64,000 nucleotides of DNA, from the NCBI GenBank assembly GCA_964057225.1, contig OZ059900.1:15577638-15641637 (forward strand), written 5' to 3'. The first letter of the stretch is position 1, and each line of letters opens with the position of its first letter. Of the stretch, positions 33,250 through 46,930 are shown in pieces. The translations under genes were made by a program, and so were the position numbers. The DNA comes from Auanema rhodensis (lineage: Eukaryota > Nematoda > Chromadorea > Rhabditida > Rhabditidae). The notes beneath the pieces are model-generated. The model saw nothing but the letters and a program-made list of their open reading frames with translations, did not search any database and was not told the DNA's origin.

Positions 33250-36200
33250 GCCCTCAGAATATGCTAATTTCCTTAATTTTCTAACCCCTGTTTTTTTGTC
33301 GTGAAAGTGGAACTAGACGTTTTACGAACAATTTTGAGCTAGGTTTCATTGACATTGCATGAGTTTGAACACATGAAATCGTAAGTCAAAACCTTGTTTA
33401 CAGCGAAATTTCCAAAAACTGGTTTTCCAGCATAATAAAATATTTCTCATGGGAAATACTGTGTTTTTGTATTTTTCTAGTGTTCAGCATGTAAAATGCT
33501 TCATTTTAGTATGTAACACGCTGAAATTCGTTGCATTTGACGACTCATATGAACAAAAATCGATTTAATCAATATTAGCCATAGAGGGCGTGCCCTCAGA
33601 ATATGCTAATTTCCTTAATTTTCTAACCCCTGTTTTTTGTCGTGAAAGTGGAACTAGACGTTGTAGGAACAATTTTAAGCTAGGTTTCATTGACATTGCA
33701 TGAGTTTGAACACATGAAATCGTAAGTCAAAACCTTGTTTACAGCGAAATTTCCAAAAACTGGTTTTCCAGCATAATAAAATATTTCTCATGGGAAATAC
33801 TGTGTTTTTGTATTTTTCTAGTGTTCAGCATGTAAAATGCTTCATTTAAGTATGTAACACGCTGAAATTCGTTGCATTTGACGACTCATATGAACCAAAA
33901 TCGATTCAATCAATATTAGCCATAAGGGGCGTGCCCTCTGAATATGCTAATTTCCTTAATTTTCTAACCCCTGTTTTTTTGTCGTGAAAGTGGAATTAGA
34001 CGTTGTAGGAACAATTTTGAGCTAGGTTTCATTGACATTGCATGAGTTTGAACACATGAAATCGTAAGTCAAAACCTTGTTTACAGCGAAATTTCCAAAA
34101 ACTGGTTTTCCAGCATAATAAAATATTTCTCATGGGAAATACTGTGTTTTTGTATTTTTCTAGTGTTCAGCATGTAAAATGCTTCATTTTAGTATGTAAC
34201 ACGCTGAAATTCGTTGCATTTGACGACTCATATGAACAAAAATCGATTTAATCAATATTATCCATAAGGGGCGTGCCCTCAGAATATGCTAATTTCCTTA
34301 ATTTTCTAACCCCTGTTTTTTTGTCGTGAAAGTGGAACTAGACGTTGTACGAACAATTTTGAGCTAGGTTTCAGTTACATTGCATGAGTTTGAACACATG
34401 AAATCGTAAGTCAAAACCTTGTTTACAGCGAAATTTCCAAAAACTGGTTTTCCAGCATAATAAAATATTTCTCATGGGAAATACTGTGTTTTTGTATTTT
34501 TCTAGTGTTCAGCATGTAAAATGCTTCATTTTAGTATGTAACACGCTGAAATTCGTTGCATTTGACGACTCATATGAACAAAAATCGATTTAATCAATAT
34601 TAGCCATAAGGGGCGTGCCCTCAGAATATGCTAATTTCCTTAATTTTCTAACCCCTGTTTTTTTGTCGTGAAAGTGGAACTAGACGTTGTACGAACAATT
34701 TTGAGCTAGGTTTTATTGACATTGCATGAGTTTGAACACATGAAATCGTAAGTCAAAACCTTGTTTACAGCGAAATTTCCAAAAACTGGTTTTCCAGCAT
34801 AATAAAATATTTCTCATGGGAAATACTGTGTTTTTGTATTTTTCTAGTGTTCAGCATGTAAAATGCTTCATTTTAGTATGTAACACGCTGAAATTCGTTG
34901 CATTTGACGACTCATATGAACAAAAATCGATTTAATCAATATTAGCCATAAAGGGCGTGCCCTCAGAATATGCTAATTTCCTTAATTTTCTAACCCCTGT
35001 TTTTTTGTCGTGAAAGTGGAACTAGACGTTGTAGGAACAATTTTGAGCTAGGTTTCATTGACATTGCATGAGTTTGAACACATGAAATCGTAAGTCAAAA
35101 CCTTGTTTACAGCGAAATTTCCAAAAACTGGTTTTCCAGCATAATAAAATATTTCTCATGGGAAATACTGTGTTTTTGTATTTTTCTAGTGTTGAGCATG
35201 TAAAATGCTTCATTTTAGTATGTAACACGCTGAAATTCGTTGCATTTGACGACTCATATGAACAAAAATCGATTTAATCAATATTAGCCATAAAGGGCGT
35301 GCCCTCAGAATATGCTAATTTCCTTAATTTTCTAACCCCTGTTTTTTTGTCGTGAAAGTGGAACTAGACATTGTAGGAACAATTTTGAGCTAGGTTTCAT
35401 TGACATTGCATGAGTTTGAACACATGAAATCGTAAGTCAAAACCTTGTTTACAGCGAAATTTCCAAAAACTGGTTTTCCAGCATAATAAAATATTTCTCA
35501 TGGGAAATACTGTGTTTTTGTATTTTTCTAGTGTTCAGCATGTAAAATGCTTCATTTTAGTATGTAACACGCTGAAATTCGTTGCATTTGACGACTCATA
35601 TGAACAAAAATCGATTTAATCAATATTAGCCATAAGGGGCGTGCCCTCAGAATATGCTAATTTCCTTAATTTTCTAACCCCTGTTTTTTTGTCGTGAAAG
35701 TGGAACTAGACGTTGTAGGAACAATTCTGAGCTAGGTTTCATTGACATTGCATGAGTTTGAACACATGAAATCGTAAGTCAAAACCTTGTTTACAGCGAA
35801 ATTTCCAAAAACTGGTTTTCCAGCATAATAAAATATTTCTCATGGGAAATACTGTGTTTTTGTATTTTTCTAGTGTTCAGCATGTAAAATGCTTCATTTT
35901 AGTATGTAACACGCTGAAATTCGTTGCATTTGACGACTCATATGAACAAAAATCGATTTAATCAATATTAGCCATAAGGGGCGTGCCCTCAGAATATGCT
36001 AATTTCCTTAATTTTCTAACCCCTGTTTTTTTGTCGTGAAAGTGGAATTAGACGTTGTAGGAACAATTTTGAGCTAGGTTTCATTGACATTGCATGAGTT
36101 TGAACACATGAAATCGTAAGTCAAAACCTTGTTTACAGCGAAATTTCCAAAAACTGGTTTTCCAGCATAATAAAATATTTCTCATGGGAAATACTGTGTT

Positions 36201-36299
36201 TTTGTATTTTTCTAGTGTTCAGCATGTAAAATGCTTCATTTTAGTTTGTAACACGCTGAAATTCGTTGCATTTGACGACTCATATGAACAAAAATCGAT

Positions 36300-39200
36300 T
36301 TAATCAATATTAGCCATAAGGGGCGTGCCCTCAGAATATGCTAATTTCCTTAATTTTCTAACCCCTGTTTTTTTGTCCTGAAAGTGGAACTAGACGTTGT
36401 AGGAACAATTTTGAGCTAGGTTTCATTTACATTGCATGAGTTTGAACACATGAAATCGTAAGTCAAAACCTTGTTTACAGCGAAATTTCCAAAAACTGGT
36501 TTTCCAGCATAATAAAATATTTCTCATGGGAAATACTGTGTTTTTGTATTTTTCTAGTGTTCAGCATGTAAAATGCTTCATTTTAGTATGTAACACGCTG
36601 AAATTCGTTGCATTTGACGACTCATATGAACAAAAATCGATTTAATCAATATTAGCCATAAAGGGCGTGCCCTCAGAATATGCTAATTTCCTTAATTTTC
36701 TAACCCCTGTTTTTTTGTCGTGAAAGTGGAACTAGACGTTGTAGGAACAATTTTGAGCTAGGTTTCATTGACATTGCATGAGTTTGAACACATGAAATCG
36801 TAAGTCAAAACCTTGTTTACAGCGAAATTTCCAAAAACTGGTTTTCCAGCATAATAAAATATTTCTCATGGGAAATACTGTGTTTTTGTATTTTTCTAGT
36901 GTTCAGCATGTAAAATGCTTCATTTTAGTATGTAACACGCTGAAATTCGTTGCATTTGACGACTCATATGAACAAAAATCGATTTAATCAATATTAGCCA
37001 TAAGGGGCGTGCCCTCAGAATATGCTAATTTCCTTAATTTTCTAACCCCTGTTTTTTTGTCGTGAAAGTGGAACTAGACGTTGTAGGAACAATTCTGAGC
37101 TAGGTTTCGCTTACATTGCATGAGTTTGAACACATGAAATCGTAAGTCAAAACCTTGTTTACAGCGAAATTTCCAAAAACTGGTTTTCCAGCATAATAAA
37201 ATATTTCTCATGGGAAATACTGTGTTTTTGTATTTTTCTAGTGTTCAGCATGTAAAATGCTTCATTTTAGTATGTAACACGCTGAAATTCGTTGCATTTG
37301 ACGACTCATATGAACAAAAATCGATTTAATCAATATTAGCCATAAGGGGCGTGCCCTCAGAATATGCTAATTTCCTTAATTTTCTAACCCCTGTTTTTTT
37401 GTCCTGAAAGTGGAACTAGACGTTGTAGGAACAATTTTGAGCTAGGTTTCATTTACATTGCATGAGTTTGAACACATGAAATCGTAAGTCAAAACCTTGT
37501 TTACAGCGAAATTTCCAAAAACTGGTTTTCCAGCATAATAAAATATTTCTCATGGGAAATACTGTGTTTTTGTATTTTTCTAGTGTTCAGCATGTAAAAT
37601 GCTTCATTTTAGTATGTAACACGCTGAAATTCGTTGCATTTGACGACTCATATGAACAAAAATCGATTTAATCAATATTAGCCATAAAGGGCGTGCCCTC
37701 AGAATATGCTAATTTCCTTAATTTTCTAACCCCTGTTTTTTTGTCGTGAAAGTGGAACTAGACGTTGTAGGAACAATTTTGAGCTAGGTTTCATTGACAT
37801 TGCATGAGTTTGAACACATGAAATCGTAAGTCAAAACCTTGTTTACAGCGAAATTTCCAAAAACTGGTTTTCCAGCATAATAAAATATTTCTCATGGGAA
37901 ATACTGTGTTTTTGTATTTTTCTAGTGTTCAGCATGTAAAATGCTTCATTTTAGTATGTAACACGCTGAAATTCGTTGCATTTGACGACTCATATGAACA
38001 AAAATCGATTTAATCAATATTAGCCATAAGGGGCGTGCCCTCAGAATATGCTAATTTCCTTAATTTTCTAACCCCTGTTTTTTTGTCGTGAAAGTGGAAC
38101 TAGACGTTGTACGAACAATTTTGAGCTAGGTTTCATTGACATTGCATGAGTTTGAACACATGAAATCGTAAGTCAAAACCTTGTTTACAGCGAAATTTCC
38201 AAAAACTGGTTTTCCAGCATAATAAAATATTTCTCATGGGAAATACTGTGTTTTTGTATTTTTCTAGTGTTCAGCATGTAAAATGCTTCATTTTAGTATG
38301 TAACACGCTGAAATTCGTTGCATTTGACGACTCATATGAACAAAAATCGATTTAATCAATATTAGCCATAAGGGGCGTGCCCTCAGAATATGCTAATTTC
38401 CTTAATTTTCTAACCCCTGTTTTTTTGTCGTGAAAGTGGAATTAGACGTTGTAGGAACAGTTTTGAGCTAGGTTTCATTGACATTGCATGAGTTTGAACA
38501 CAAGAAATCGTAAGTCAAAACCTTTTTTACAGCGAAATTTCCAAAAACTGGTTTTCCAGCATAATAAAATATTTCTCATGGGAAATACTGTGTTTTTGTA
38601 TTTTTCTAGTGTTCAGCATGTAAAATGCTTCATTTTAGTTTGTAAAACGCTGAAATTCGTTGCATTTGACGACTCATATGAACAAAAATCGATTTAATCA
38701 ATATTAGCCATAAGGGGCGTGCCCTCAGAATATGCTAATTTCCTTAATTTTCTAACCCCTGTTTTTTTGTCGTGAAAGTGGAACTAGACGTTGTAGGAAC
38801 AATTTTGAGCTAGGTTTCACTTACATTGCATGAGTTTGAACACATGAAATCGTAAGTCAAAACCTTGTTTACAGCGAAATTTCCAAAAACTGGTTTTCCA
38901 GCATAATAAAATATTTCTCATGGGAAATACTGTGTTTTTGTATTTTTCTAGTGTTCAGCATGTAAAATGCTTCATTTTAGTATGTAACACGCTGAAATTC
39001 GTTGCATTTGACGACTCATATGAACAAAAATCGATTTAATCAATATTAGCCATAAGGGGCGTGCCCTCAGAATATGCTAATTTCCTTAATTTTCTAACCC
39101 CTGTTTTTTTGTCGTGAAAGTGGAATTAGACGTTGTAGGAACAATTTTGAGCTAGGTTTCATTGACATTGCATGAGTTTGAACACATGAAATCGTAAGTC

Positions 39201-42200
39201 AAAACCTTGTTTACAGCGAAATTTCCAAAAACTGGTTTTCCAGCATAATAAAATATTTCTCATGGGAAATACTGTGTTTTTGTATTTTTCTAGTGTTCAG
39301 CATGTAAAATGCTTCATTTTAGTATGTAACACGCTGAAATTTGTTGCATTTGACGACTCATATGAACAAAAATCGATTTAATCAATATTAGCCATAAGGG
39401 GCGTGCCCTCAGAATATGCTAATTTCCTTAATTTTCTAACCCCTGTTTTTTTGTCGTGAAAGTGGAACTAGACGTTGTACGAACAATTTTGAGCTAGGTT
39501 TCATTGACATTGCATGAGTTTGAACACATGAAATCGTAAGTCAAAACCTTGTTTACAGCGAAATTTCCAAAAACTGGTTTTCCAGCATAATAAAATATTT
39601 CTCATGGGAAATACTGTGTTTTTGTATTTTTCTAGTGTTCAGCATGTAAAATGCTTCATTTTAGTATGTAACACGCTGAAATTCGTTGCATTTGACGACT
39701 CATATGAACAAAAATCGATTTAATCAATATTAGCCATAAGGGGCGTGCCCTCAGAATATGCTAATTTCCTTAATTTTCTAACCCCTGTTTTTTTGTCGTG
39801 AAAGTGGAATTAGACGTTGTAGGAACAGTTTTGAGCTAGGTTTCATTGACATTGCATGAGTTTGAACACGTGAAATCGTAAGTCAAAACCTTGTTTACAG
39901 CGAAATTTCCAAAAACTGGTTTTCCAGCATAATAAAATATTTCTCATGGGAAATACTGTGTTTTTGTATTTTTCTAGTGTTCAGCATGTAAAATGCTTCA
40001 TTTGAGTATGTAACACGCTGAAATTCGTTGCATTTGACGACTCATATGAACAAAAATCGATTTAATCAATATTAGCCATAAGGGGCGTGCCCTCAGAATA
40101 TGCTAAATTCCTTAATTTTCTAACCCCTGTTTTTTTGTCGTGAAAGTGGAACTAGACGTTTTACGAACAATTTTGAGCTAGGTTTCATTGACATTGCATG
40201 AGTTTGAACACATGAAATCGTAAGTCAAAACCTTGTTTACAGCGAAATTTCCAAAAACTGGTTTTCCAGCATAATAAAATATTTCTCATGGGAAATACTG
40301 TGTTTTTGTATTTTTCTAGTGTTCAGCATGTAAAATGCTTCATTTTAGTATGTAACACGCTGAAATTCGTTGCATTTGACGACTCATATGAACAAAAATC
40401 GATTTAATCAATATTAGCCATAAGGGGCGTGCCCTCTGAATATGCTAATTTCCTTAATTTTCTAACCCCTGTTTTTTTGTAGTGAAAGTGGAACTAGACG
40501 TTGTACGAACAATTTTGAGCTAGGTTTCATTGACATTGCATGAGTTTGAACACATGAAATCGTAAGTCAAAACCTTGTTTACAGCGAAATTTCCAAAAAC
40601 TGGTTTTCCAGCATAATAAAATATTTCTCATGGGAAATACTGTGTTTTTGTATTTTTCTAGTGTTCAGCATGTAAAATGCTTCATTTTAGTATGTAACAC
40701 GCTGAAATTCGTTGCATTTGACGACTCATATGAACAAAAATCGATTTAATCAATATTAGCCATAAGGGGCGTGCCCTCAGAATATGCTAATTTCCTTAAT
40801 TTTCTAACCCCTGTTTTTTTGTCGTGAAAGTGGAACTAGACGTTGTAGGAACAATTTTGAGCTAGGTTTCATTGACATTGCATGAGTTTGAACACATGAA
40901 ATCGTAAGTCAAAACCTTGTTTACAGCGAAATTTCCAAAAACTGGTTTTCCAGCATAATAAAATATTTCTCATGGGAAATACTGTGTTTTTGTATTTTTC
41001 TAGTGTTCAGCATGTAAAATGCTTCATTTTAGTATGTAACACGCTGAAATTCGTTGCATTTGACGACTCATATGAACAAAAATCGATTTAATCAATATTA
41101 GCCATAAGGGGCGTGCCCTCAGAATATGCTAATTTCCTTAATTTTCTAACCCCTGTTTTTTTGTCGTGAAAGTGGAACTAGACGTTGTAGGAACAATTTT
41201 GAGCTAGGTTTCACTTACATTGCATGAGTTTGAACACATGAAATCGTAAGTCAAAACCTTGTTTACAGCGAAATTTCCAAAAACTGGTTTTCCAGCATAA
41301 TAAAATATTTCTCATGGGAAATACTGTGTTTTTGTATTTTTCTAGTGTTCAGCATGTAAAATGCTTCATTTTAGTATGTAACACGCTGAAATTCGTTGCA
41401 TTTGACGACTCATATGAACAAAAATCGATTTAATCAATATTAGCCATAAGGGGCGTGCCCTCAGAATATGCTAATTTCCTTAATTTTCTAACCCCTGTTT
41501 TTTTGTCGTGAAAGTGGAATTAGACGTTGTAGGAACAATTTTGAGCTAGGTTTCATTGACATTGCATGAGTTTGAACACATGAAATCGTAAGTCAAAACC
41601 TTGTTTACAGCGAAATTTCCAAAAACTGGTTTTCCAGCATAATAAAATATTTCTCATGGGAAATACTGTGTTTTTGTATTTTTCTAGTGTTCAGCATGTA
41701 AAATGCTTCATTTTAGTATGTAACACGCTGAAATTCGTTGCATTTGACGACTCATATGAACAAAAATCGATTTAATCAATATTAGCCATAAGGGGCGTGC
41801 CCTCAGAATATGCTAATTTCCTTAATTTTCTAACCCCTGTTTTTTTGTCCTGAAAGTGGAACTAGACGTTGTAGGAACAATTTTGAGCTAGGTTTCATTT
41901 ACATTGCATGAGTTTGAACACATGAAATCGTAAGTCAAAACCTTGTTTACAGCGAAATTTCCAAAAACTGGTTTTCCAGCATAATAAAATATTTCTCATG
42001 GGAAATACTGTGTTTTTGTATTTTTCTAGTGTTCAGCATGTAAAATGCTTCATTTTAGTATGTAACACGCTGAAATTCGTTGCATTTGACGACTCATATG
42101 AACAAAAATCGATTTAATCAATATTAGCCATAAAGGGCGTGCCCTCAGAATATGCTAATTTCCTTAATTTTCTAACCCCTGTTTTTTTGTCGTGAAAGTG

Positions 42201-43300
42201 GAACTAGACGTTGTACGAACAATTTTGAGCTAGGTTTCATTGACATTGCATGAGTTTGAACACATGAAATCGTAAGTCAAAACCTTGTTTACAGCGAAAT
42301 TTCCAAAAACTGGTTTTCCAGCATAATAAAATATTTCTCATGGGAAATACTGTGTTTTTGTATTTTTCTAGTGTTCAGCATGTAAAATGCTTCATTTTAA
42401 TATGTAACACGCTGAAATTCGTTGCATTTGACGACTCATATGAACAAAAATCGATTTAATCAATATTAGCCATAAGGGGCGTGCCCTCAGAATATGCTAA
42501 TTTCCTTAATTTTCTAACCCCTGTTTTTTTGTCGTGAAAGTGGAATTAGACGTTGTAGGAACAGTTTTGAGCTAGGTTTCATTGACAATGCATGAGTTTG
42601 AACACAAGAAATCGTAAGTCAAAACCTTTTTTACAGCGAAATTTCCAAAAACTGGTTTTCCAGCATAATAAAATATTTCTCATGGGAAATACTGTGTTTT
42701 TGTATTTTTCTAGTGTTCAGCATGTAAAATGCTTCATTTTAGTTTGTAACACGCTGAAATTCGTTGCATTTGACGACTCATATGAACAAAAATCGATTTA
42801 ATCAATATTAGCCATAAGGGGCGTGCCCTCAGAATATGCTAATTTCCTTAATTTTCTAACCCCTGTTTTTTTGTCGTGAAAGTACAACTAGACGTTGTAG
42901 GAACAATTTTGAGCTAGGTTTCACTTACATTGCATGAGTTTGAACACATGAAATCGTAAGTCAAAACCTTGTTTACAGCGAAATTTCCAAAAACTGGTTT
43001 TCCAGCATAATAAAATATTTCTCATGGGAAATACTGTGTTTTTGTATTTTTCTAGTGTTCAGCATGTAAAATGCTTCATTTTAGTATGTAACACGCTGAA
43101 ATTCGTTGCATTTGACGACTCATATGAACAAAAATCGATTTAATCAATATTAGCCATAAGGGGCGTGCCCTCAGAATATGCTAATTTCCTTAATTTTCTA
43201 ACCCCTGTTTTTTTGTCGTGAAAGTGGAATTAGACGTTGTAGGAACAATTTTGAGCTAGGTTTCATTGACATTGCATGAGTTTGAACACATGAAATCGTA
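36300..43300 (+). repeat. Interleaved 3-, 7-, 12- and 13-monomer duplications in satellite
   Basis: Rare variants recur at exact monomer multiples. GTCCTGAAAG occurs at 36377, 37403 and 41849, steps of 1026 bp (3 monomers) and 4446 bp (13). CACAAGAAATCG occurs at 38501 and 42605, a step of 4104 bp (12). TTTCACTTACATT occurs at 38820, 41214 and 42924, steps of 2394 bp (7) and 1710 bp (5). Different markers give different steps, so several overlapping exchange events are superimposed. The limits given are approximate. Confidence 0.7.
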
Positions 43301-45249
43301 AGTCAAAACCTTGTTTACAGCGAAATTTCCAAAAACTGGTTTTCCAGCATAATAAAATATTTCTCATGGGAAATACTGTGTTTTTGTAATTTTCTAGTGT
43401 TCAGCATGTAAAATGCTTCATTTTAGTATGTAACACGCTGAAATTCGTTGCATTTGACGACTCATATGAACAAAAATCGATTTAATCAATATTAGCCATA
43501 AGGGGCGTGCCCTCAGAATATGCTAATTTCCTTAATTTTCTAACCCCTGTTTTTTTGTCGTGAAAGTGGAACTAGACGTTGTAGGAACAATTTTGAGCTA
43601 GGTTTCATTTACATTGCATGAGTTTGAACACATGAAATTGTAAGTCAAAACCTTGTTTACAGCGAAATTTCCAAAAACTGGTTTTCCAGCATAATAAAAT
43701 ATTTCTCATGGGAAATACTGTGTTTTTGTATTTTTCTAGTGTTCAGCATGTAAAATGCTTCATTTTAGTATGTAACACGCTGAAATTCGTTGCATTTGAC
43801 GACTCATATGAACAAAAATCGATTTAATCAATATTAGCCATAAGGGGCGTGCCCTCAGAATATGCTAATTTCCTTAATTTTCTAACCCCTGTTTTTTTGT
43901 CGTGAAAGTGGAACTAGACGTTGTACGAACAATTTTGAGCTAGGTTTCATTGACATTGCATGAGTTTGAACACATGAAATCGTAAGTCAAAACCTTGTTT
44001 ACAGCGAAATTTCCAAAAACTGGTTTTCCAGCATAATAAAATATTTCTCATGGGAAATACTGTGTTTTTGTATTTTTCTAGTGTTCAGCATGTAAAATGC
44101 TTCATTTTAGTATGTCACACGCTGAAATTCGTTGCATTTGACGACTCATATGAACAAAAATCGATTTAATCAATATTAGCCATAAGGGGCGTGCCCTCAG
44201 AATATGCTAATTTCCTTAATTTTCTAACCCCTCTTTTTTTGTCGTGAAAGTGGAACTAGACGTTTTACGAACAATTTTGAGCTAGGTTTCATTGATATTG
44301 CATGAGTTTGAACACATGAAATCGTAAGTCAAAACCTTGTTTACAGCGAAATTTCCAAAAACTGGTTTTCCAGCATAATAAAATATTTCTCATGGGAAAT
44401 ACTGTGTTTTTGTATTTTTCTAGTGTTCAGCATGTAAAATGCTTCATTTTAGTATGTAACACGCTGAAATTCGTTGCATTTGACGACTCATATGAACAAA
44501 AATCGATTTAATCAATATTAGCCATAAGGGGCGTGCCCTCAGAATATGCTAATTTCCTTAATTTTCTAACCCCTGTTTTTTTGTCGTGAAAGTGGAACTA
44601 GACGTTTTACGAACAATTTTGAGCTAGGTTTCATTGACATTGCATGAGTTTGAACACATGAAATCGTAAGTCAAAACCTTGTTTACAGCGAAATTTCCAA
44701 AAACTGGTTTTCCAGCATAATAAAATATTTCTCATGGGAAATACTGTGTTTTTGTATTTTTCTAGTGTTCAGCATGTAAAATGCTTCATTTTAGTTTGTA
44801 ACACGCTGAAATTCGTTGCATTTGACGACTCATATGAACAAAAATCGATTTAATCAATATTAGCCATAAGGGGCGTGCCCTCAGAATATGCTAATTTCCT
44901 TAATTTTCTAACCCCTGTTTTTTTGTCGTGAAAGTGGAATTAGACGTTGTAGGAACAGTTTTGAGCTAGGTTTCATTGACATTGCATGAGTTTGAACACA
45001 TGAAATCGTAAGTCAAAACCTTGTTTACAGCGAAATTTCCAAAAACTGGTTTTCCAGCATAATAAAATATTTCTCATGGGAAATACTGTGTTTTTGTATT
45101 TTTCTAGTGTTCAGCATGTAAAATGCTTCATTTTAGTATGTAACACGCTGAAATTCGTTGCATTTGACGACTCATATGAACAAAAATCGATTTAATCAAT
45201 ATTAGCCATAAGGGGCGTGCCCTCAGAATATGCTAATTTCCTTAATTTT

Positions 45250-46930
45250 CTAACCCCTGTTTTTTTGTCGTGAAAGTGGAACTAGACGTTTTACGAACAA
45301 TTTTGAGCTAGGTTTCATTGACATTGCATGAGTTTGAACACATGAAATCGTAAGTCAAAACCTTGTTTACAGCGAAATTTCCAAAAACTGGTTTTCCAGC
45401 ATAATAAAATATTTCTCATGGGAAATACTGTGTTTTTGTATTTTTCTAGTGTTCAGCATGTAAAATGCTTCATTTTAGTTTGTAACACGCTGAAATTCGT
45501 TGCATTTGACGACTCATATGAACAAAAATCGATTTAATCAATATTAGCCATAAGGGGCGTGCCCTCAGAATATGCTAATTTCCTTAATTTTCTAACCCCT
45601 GTTTTTTTGTCGTGAAAGTGGAACTAGACGTTGTACGAACAATTTTGAGCTAAGTTTCATTGACATTGCATGAGTTTGAACACATGAAATCGTAAGTCAA
45701 AACCTTGTTTACAGCGAAATTTCCAAAAACTGGTTTTCCAGCATAATAAAATATTTCTCATGGGAAATACTGTGTTTTTGTATTTTTCTAGTGTTCAGCA
45801 TGTAAAATGCTTCATTTTAGTTTGTAACACGCTGAAATTCGTTGCATTTGACGACTCATATGAACAAAAATCGATTTAATCAATATTAGCCATAAAGGGC
45901 GTGCCCTCAGAATATGCTAATTTCCTTAATTTTCTAACCCCTGTTTTTTTGTCGTGAAAGTGGAACTAGACGTTTTACGAACAATTTTGAGCTAGGTTTC
46001 ATTGACATTGCATGAGTTTGAACACATGAAATCGTAAGTCAAAACCTTGTTTACAGCGAAATTTCCAAAAACTGGTTTTCCAGCATAATAAAATATTTCT
46101 CATGGGAAATACTGTGTTTTTGTATTTTTCTAGTGTTCAGCATGTAAAATGCTTCATTTTAGTTTGTAACACGCTGAAATTCGTTGCATTTGACGACTCA
46201 TATGAACAAAAATCGATTTAATCAATATTAGCCATAAGGGGCGTGCCCTCAGAATATGCTAATTTCCTTAATTTTCTAACCCCTGTTTTTTTGTCGTGAA
46301 AGTGGAACTAGACGTTGTACGAACAATTTTGAGCTAAGTTTCATTGACATTGCATGAGTTTGAACACATGAAATCGTAAGTCAAAACCTTGTTTACAGCG
46401 AAATTTCCAAAAACTGGTTTTCCAGCATAATAAAATATTTCTCATGGGAAATACTGTGTTTTTGTATTTTTCTAGTGTTCAGCATGTAAAATGCTTCATT
46501 TTAGTTTGTAACACGCTGAAATTCGTTGCATTTGACGACTCATATGAACAAAAATCGATTTAATCAATATTAGCCATAAAGGGCGTGCCCTCAGAATATG
46601 CTAATTTCCTTAATTTTCTAACCCCTGTTTTTTGTCGTGAAAGTGGAACTAGACGTTGTAGGAACAATTTTTAGCTAGGTTTCATTGACATTGCATGAGT
46701 TTGAACACATGAAATCGTAAGTCAAAACCTTGTTTACAGCGAAATTTCCAAAAACTGGTTTTCCAGCATAATAAAATATTTCTCATGGGAAATACTGTGT
46801 TTTTGTATTTTTCTAGTGTTCAGCATGTAAAATGCTTCATTTTAGTTTGTAACACGCTGAAATTCGTTGCATTTGACGACTCATATGAACAAAAATCGAT
46901 TTAATCAATATTAGCCATAAAGGGCGTGCC
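45250..46930 (+). repeat. Local 2-monomer (684 bp) duplication in satellite
   Basis: The variant GAGCTAAGTTTC occurs at 45651 and 46335, 684 bp or two monomers apart. It alternates with GTTTTACGAAC monomers, and all are linked to TTTAGTTTGTAAC. This dimer step is local. The limits are approximate. Confidence 0.65.

Noticed and set aside
38488-38697. 69-codon open frame in the satellite (with a near-identical one at 42592-42801)
   Set aside because: It arises because ACATGA (stop) is ACAAGA in these two duplicated monomers. There is no domain and no conservation as protein in the other monomers, so it is not a gene.
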